The notes beneath the pieces were generated by a model. That model was given only the letters and a program-made list of their open reading frames with translations, searched no databases and was not told the DNA's origin. Positions 58,029-64,000 of a stretch of DNA of 64,000 nt are shown one piece after another; the first letter of the stretch is position 1; every line of letters begins with the position of its first letter. The stretch spans positions 72,001 to 136,000 of the forward strand of contig BSBK01001163.1 of the NCBI GenBank assembly GCA_027943335.1, read 5' to 3'. Position numbers and translations under genes: made by a program. Source of the stretch: Chamaecyparis obtusa. Lineage: Eukaryota > Streptophyta > Pinopsida > Cupressales > Cupressaceae.

Positions 58029-58047
58029 TCCTCCCCCCAAAAAAAAG
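58029..58047 (-). other. GypJ polypurine tract
   Basis: The minus strand reads CTTTTTTTTGGGGGGAGGA, between the integrase stop codon at 58049 and the LTR at 58028. A textbook plus-strand primer position. Confidence 0.85.
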
Positions 58048-58048
58048 T

Positions 58049-59535
58049 TCAATCCACCCTTGGATTGATGATGCTTGGATCAATCCCCATCTTCTTGAAC
58101 TCTAACTTCTTTATCAATACTACATCAACATCCATTATCCCATGTTTCTTTATGAGATTTTCTTTATACTCTTTAGTCCTAGTCTTTTTATAGACCCTTG
58201 TGTCCAACACACTATCAGCTCCTTTGACTATAGCAGTAGGTAATTGTAGATCTTCCACATCTTTGATCACTTCACGAAGACTTTGATCCATATCTTGTTG
58301 TGGTCCTTTGTAATGGACTAAGTCTACAATGTTAAAAATAGGAGACAGTCCACTATCTTCCGTGAGCTCAACTTTGAATGCATTATCACCATACTTAGCT
58401 AAGATAGGATAGGGAGCTATCCTTCTCATATGAAACTTGTGAGGGACTCCCTTTTTAATTCTTGATTTTTTAAGGTGCACCATGACCAAGTCACCCACAT
58501 GGAACTAAACTATCCTTCTACTTTCATCCACCTTGGCTTTGTGTTTCATGGTGTTCTCTATCAAGTTCTTCCTCACTGTATCATGTATCTCCTACATAGC
58601 ATATGAAAAATCATCAACATATCCACTTCCCTTCACTCCATCCTTCAAATCTATCAACTCATAAACTCCTTTAGGATGTAGTCCATAGACTATTTCAAAG
58701 GGACTCTTCCTGTGGATCTATTTATAGTGTCATTATAGGCATATTCAGCTTACCCAATCAACTGATTTCATTGTTGACCATACTCCTTAGTCAAGAACCT
58801 TAGTAGATTACCAGGGCTTCTATTTACAACCTCGGTCTGACCATCAATTTGGGGATGGTAGGCTAATCAAAAGGACAAGTTAGTGCCTAACCTTTTCCAA
58901 AGAGTCTTCCAAAAATGACTCATGAATTTAGTGTCTCTGTCTGACATAATGCCAATACGTAACCCATGGATTCTGACTATCTCTTGGAAGAAAAGAGAGG
59001 CTATTTGACTAGCATCATTAGTGGTCTTACATGGTAGAAAGTGATCCATCTTTCTAAATCTATCCACAATTACATAGGCATTGTCCATACCTTGTCTTGT
59101 CTTGGGTAACCCAACTACAAAATCCATACTCAAACATTCCCATGGCCTAGTAAGAATAGGTAGTGGTTTATAAAGACCCATATTTGTAGAAGTACCCTTG
59201 GCCTTTTGACATACAACACAACTTTCCACATACCTCTTAACATCAAGATTCATTCTTAGCCAATAATAGAACCTTAGAACAAGTTCTTGGGTCTTAGTTA
59301 TCCCAAAATGACCACTCAAAGCACCATTATACTTTTCTTGTATCAAATTCTCTCTAATAGAGCCTCTACGAACACATAGTTGATTCCCCTTAAACAAAAG
59401 ATCACTTTGCAAAGTATACTCAAAATATCTACTATGAAAATGATTCTTGTATTCAACACATACCTTGTAAATGTCTACAAAATCTTCATCATCACCATAT
59501 AGATCCTTGAAATGATCTATTCCCATACTCTTCAA
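58049..59535 (-). pseudogene. GypJ integrase with chromodomain-like C-terminus
   Basis: HHCC module: YNGALSGHFGITKTQ with two His and CVVCQ (59320-59205). Core: SMDFVVGLPKTRQGMDNAYV (Asp), IMSDRDTKF (Asp) at 59130-58910; then a frame-damaged part at 58866-58500 where HPQIDGQTEVVNR (Glu) can still be read. The C-terminal frame 58498-58049 has GDLVMVHLKKSRI, SPIFNIVDLVHYKG, and VLDTRVYKKTRTKEYKENL, a decayed chromodomain (compare GypD VGRSTRNRTYEEYLVKW). It ends in TGA right before the polypurine tract. Confidence 0.88.
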
Positions 59536-60760
59536 CTGAATTTTCTAAATTGTGAGAGCTCTTATATACAATGCATCTACCACTTTATTGAGGACACCTT
59601 TCTTGTGCATGATATTGAAGGTGTAAGCTTGTAGGTACTCAACCCACTTCATGTGCTTGTGACTCAACTTCTCTTGTGAATTCAGGAAACTAAGTGCTTG
59701 ATTGTCTAGATACACAATGAACTCCTTGGGAAGAAAGTAGTGCCTTAATTTCCTTAGAGCTTAGACCAATGCATACATCTCAAGGTCATATAAATATTAT
59801 TTCCTCTTGGCCTCACTCAACTTCTCTGAATGGAAAGCCACTGGTCTGCCTTCTTGGCTTATAATAGCCACAATTGCCACATTGCTAGCATCACACTCAA
59901 TGGTGAAAATCTTCTCAAAACTTGGTAACACCAAAATAGGTTGGGTAGATATCTTTTCCTTCAACAACTCAAAGCTCTTGTTAGCATGCTCATTCCATAC
60001 AAACTTGGTCTTCATGCCTCCCTTAATAGTATCCAACATAGGAGCACAAATTGCACTAAAATGCCTTATGAATTTCCAATAATATTGTGCAAGGCCATGA
60101 AAAATCCTTACCTCTATTTTTGTCCTTGGAGTAGGCCAATTCATGATAGCCTCCAATTTTCTCTTATCCATTTTTAGATTGCCATGTGATATAAAAATTC
60201 CAAGAAAAAATCCAAGGTACACTAGCTCTATTTTGATGAACTGACACTTCTCTAAGTTGATCACCAACTTCTCCTTATTTAGCTTCTTGAAAAAAATATG
60301 AAGATGTTCTAGGTGCTCACTCCTTGTCTTGCTAAAAATCAGTATATCATCCAGATATACCACTACAAACTTTCTTATGCAATCTTTGAGAAATTCATTC
60401 ATGTGCCTCATGAATGTGGAGGGGGCATTAGATAATCCAAATGGCATGACAAGCCATTCATATATCCCTTCATTGGTCTTGAAGGCTATTTTCCACTCAT
60501 CTCCTTCATGTATTCTTATTTGGTGATAGCCACTCTTCAAGTCTATCTTGCTATAGTACTTAGCTTCACCTAGACAATCCATTAAGTCTTCAATCCTAGG
60601 GATAGGGAACCTATACTTTATATTTATCCTATTGATAGCCCTTGAATCAGTACAAAGCCTCCAAGTTCCTCCTTTCTTAGGTGCAAGAAGTTCCTTCTTT
60701 ATTAGGTGCAAGTACAGTGGGTATGACACATGGACTAATGCTCTTTCTAATGAAACCTTG
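59536..60760 (-). pseudogene. GypJ reverse transcriptase and RNase H
   Basis: RT in one open frame 60729-59797: [60 protein letters not shown] and the catalytic YLDD (about 60362-60351). RNase [21 protein letters not shown], then VYLDNQALSFLNSQ and VVDALY near 59720-59580, with TAA stops between. It is the same type as GypD but clearly more decayed. The first residues of RT lie in another frame around 60760-60830. Confidence 0.9.
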
Positions 60761-61657
60761 GTTTAGGAGTTCTTGTATTTGTCTAGCAATTTCCTAATTT
60801 TGTTGAGGATTCATTTTGTAAGCTGTCTTATTGGGAAGGGTAGCTCGTGGGATAAGGTCTATCCTATGACATATGGCTCTTTTAGGGAGCAATGCTGATG
60901 GTTTTCCATCACTCACTATACCTTGGTAAGTCTGCAGCATACTTTGAATCTCCTTTGGTAACTCTATCATCTTAGTCACCTTGCCTTCATCTCCTTCTCT
61001 TGGTCTTAACACCAATGCATAGACAAATCCTTCACTCTCTTCCATGGCTTGTAAGAACTCCTTTTTACCCACCATAAGTACATTTGGACCTATTGTCTTT
61101 ACCTCAACATCTTCTAATAGTGATTGTATTTTGAAGGTTATATTGTCCTTCTTGAAAGAATAAGAATTATTTCCCCCATTATGTATGGCTTGGCAGTCAA
61201 ATTGCCATGGTCTACCTAGGAGAAAATGACATGCAGTCATAGGTAACACATCACACAAAACTTTGTTTTTTTACCTTCCAATGGATAATTCCACCCACTC
61301 TTGTTCATTCACTAACACATGTTGGCCTTTATTGAGCCAAGTGACCTTGTAAGGATTGGTGTGGGATATCCTTGTCAACTTTAGCTTGCTGACTACTTCC
61401 TCTGACATAATGTTGTTGGTAGATCCTAAGTCAATGATGACCCTACATACTTTCCCCATAATCTTGCACTTTATCCTAAACAAAGACCTCCTTTGGCTTG
61501 GCTCTTCCTTCACTGGCTCCTTGACCAAAGTTCTCCTCATTATAAGATTCTCTCCTTCCTCTAAATTTAATGGTACTTCACCATGCTTGTCTACTGCATT
61601 AGACTCATCTTGAACTAGATTAGTGTTGTCACTAAGGATTGCACCCAATTTTCTAAG
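60761..61657 (-). pseudogene. GypJ aspartic protease
   Basis: Frames 61648-61271 and 61258-60794 are in phase. EPSQRRSLFRIKCKIMG, VIIDLGSTNNIMSEEV (the catalytic triad reads DLG instead of DSG), [48 protein letters not shown]. Close to GypD in sequence and layout. Coding similarity stops at about 61657; gag and primer site are not found to the right. Confidence 0.85.
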
Positions 61658-64000
61658 TGTTAAAACCCAATAATCTTGTGAAACATGGGACTATTCTTAG
61701 GTTGTGGGTAACCTATTTGAGAATAGACCTCCGGATTAAGGGTCAGCTTCCCTTTGGACAACTTGAAAACTGACTAACTCTTTAGAAGGAAAGGTAGAGA
61801 GTGCATAAAACAAACAATTGCAACTGAATGAAAACAAAGGTGATCCACTAAATTTCAAAAGAAGATCCACAACTGAAATAAGTTTAGTCCAATAGAAAAA
61901 CAAAACTTGACTCACAACTTGATTCTGCTTCCTTAAACTCTTTATGAAACAAGGTACTTGAAATATAGAGAAGGGAGAAATATCCACAATTTTGATCTTT
62001 TCAATTGCACAAAAATTACACTACTGAGCTAGAATGAATTCTTGAAAAGCCACTTAGATCAACATGAAGATTAAGGATACAAGGACATCATAGTAATCCT
62101 ACACGTGATTCAAAGAACAAATCTAAAATTGTAGGGAAACGAGAAGGATCAATTTTTATTTTTGAAAAGAAACTAAGTACAATTGTGTCTCTCAGAACTA
62201 CAACACCCATATTAGAGAGAAAATAATGAAGAGCTAACCTCTATCACCAAAAGTGAGAGGTATATATCTAAAATCCTAGGAAATTGCATTCAAACTCCAC
62301 CACCTCCTAAGAATAGAAAAAGATCAATAATAGACCCATGAGGCTATATCATAACTCAAATGTCAAAGTATCAAGTTTCTAGGGGGTGGAAAAAGTGGGG
62401 TCACTAAAAATAGATAGTCAAGGAAGACCATTATACCCACTAAGTCATGTGCCAAAATAGGATTCTGACAATGGTTTATAAAACACCATTGCCAGAATTT
62501 AAAATAAAATGTGCAATGACTATTACATTATAAAAAATAACCGTCCACTAAGACACAAAATGGATTAATATATATTAAAATGATGCCAACCCAAAAAATG
62601 GGGAAACACATTTTAAAATAATTATATTTCAAAAATCCACTTATGCCTAGAACAAAATATGGATCTAAATTGTATTCTAAGACAATCTCGACCCATGATG
62701 GGGAGATATTTTAAAACATTTACATCTTGAATTTACCCTTATGCCCAATAATGTGGACTAAAAATAGTTCTCAACCCAATATTAGAAAAGGGGAAAACAT
62801 ATTTTTGGAGCATTTACATCTTATATCACAAAAACATTGCCATTAATGAAATAATGAACTCAACCCTAAGAAGGGGAGATGTAAGATTAATTCACTATTC
62901 ATGTCAAAACTCCTCTTCGAAAAAAAAGAGGAAGATACTGGAAATGTGGACTTTCCTTATTGGCACCTGGCAAGTTTCCATATTTCACTGCCAGTTTTGT
63001 GCACATGCTTTTGGAAACATCTGATTGGGGCATCATGAAGTTGAGGTAGGCTCTTGATTTTGGAATTCATCTTTTCATTTCAATGCTGATTTCAAGGGCA
63101 CTAGCATTGTATTTTTACCTCTCTTTTAAGATTATCCATGTTTCTATGTATCTGACCTTTATTTTGAAAGCATCATGCATTCAATTGATCTCTACATCTT
63201 GTTTTGGCGATGATGGCATCTATGCATTTCAACTTTGTTACCTATATTTTGCTTTGTTGCGTGCTCAGCTCCATCAAGGGCACTGTGGTGGAAAGCTTCC
63301 TATAGGAATGTAGCATCCATTTCAATGATGTTTATGTTCCCTTCCCACCACAAGGCATCATGTATTTATATTCTCTACATTTTTTATTTTTAATGATGGC
63401 ATTATTGTGGATACTGCTATTGGCAGCACTTGGAGGGCATGTTGACCTCTGTATATTGAGTGTATTATGAAGGCACTATGAGCCTAGGCATGGTATCACT
63501 GTTATTTCTATTTGATCAACTCCCTATGTATATTTGATCATTGTTCCCTTTTGTGCAATGTCGTATGCTCTACTATTGTGTTTGAGGGCATGGGCTTTGG
63601 CATTTGTGCCTATGGTATCTTCTATTTTATATTCACTGGTATTTACCTCTTGATGGTATTTGATAATGCCTTTTCTTTCTGTTAACTCTCTTACGTATCT
63701 AATAAGGGCAACATGATTTTTAGTTTACTATTGATCCACAACCTATGTGTGTATTCAAGCTTTGATTATCTTCTTGTATCTAGGGCCTGTGAGCTAGCTA
63801 CTATGATGCTCATTTTATGCTTGGAATTGTCAAGTAAATACATAGTGTCCTTTGAGCTATGAGCTTAGGGCATGATATGTGTTTATTGCTATGATTCCAT
63901 GCATGGCCTGTGAAGAGTGAATGCACTATGTTGTGGTTTGTGCCCTCTTCCTCACTGCTTCTCCTTCTTTTGTTTATCCTTGCTTCTATGAAATGCCATT
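61658..64000. other. Unassigned stretch to the window end
   Basis: The sequence starts TGTTAAAACCCAATAATC where GypJ coding stops, so it may be the edge of another insertion whose other end lies outside. 62940-64000 is pyrimidine-rich on the plus strand with irregularly spaced GGGCA(C/T) and GGCAT words (63087, 63276, 63436, 63590, 63703, 63850). No LTR pair, primer site or convincing frame is visible. Confidence 0.4.

Overview
The window is plant nuclear DNA made almost entirely of nested LTR retrotransposons. I see no cellular protein-coding gene, rRNA or tRNA gene. Plant origin is shown by primer sites matching initiator tRNA-Met (TGGTATCAGAGC), a chromodomain-bearing Ty3/gypsy element, a Tat-like gypsy element with a second RNase H, and Copia elements with Sirevirus-like traits (several polypurine tracts, coiled-coil plus zinc-knuckle gag). 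The density, old age and deep nesting suggest a very large genome such as a gymnosperm; this is an inference, not shown.

Layout (element names are mine). 1-886: unassigned flank. 887-8116: CopA, a minus-strand Copia-type element without pol, carrying a gag-like ORF1 and a 1,027-codon ORF2 I do not recognise. 8117-9268: unassigned flank. 9269-20243: CopC, a minus-strand Copia element reduced to RT C-terminus plus RNase H, split by GypD (10755-17116), a young complete chromodomain gypsy element with perfect 5-bp target duplications. 20443-24305: GypE, a minus-strand gypsy element with only gag and protease. 24537-25815: an LTR (GypF, minus) with an adjacent primer site. 25816-26734 and 43076-44230: GypG, an old gypsy pol split by GypH (26735-43075), a 16.3-kb Tat-like element whose left LTR is 6.8 kb and contains a degraded ORF of about 3.5 kb. 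44230-44690: a Copia gag scrap. About 44684-46620 and 53036-53515: GypI, split by CopB (46621-53035), a second member of the CopA family. 53516-56358: nothing assignable. 56359-61657: GypJ, a minus-strand chromodomain gypsy element. 61658-64000: nothing assignable.

How the parts relate: the complete elements could in principle have served the incomplete ones in trans. GypE shares LTR ends, primer type and gag/protease type with GypD and GypJ. CopA and CopB share primer, duplicated polypurine tracts and LTR end motif with CopC, which is the only Copia element here with RT remnants. The two strongest candidates for something undescribed are (1) ORF2 of the pol-less CopA/CopB family, held in one uninterrupted frame (point stops only) in both copies, and (2) the large ORF lying inside the LTR of GypH. 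All coordinates and matches were read by eye; no alignment or database search was run.
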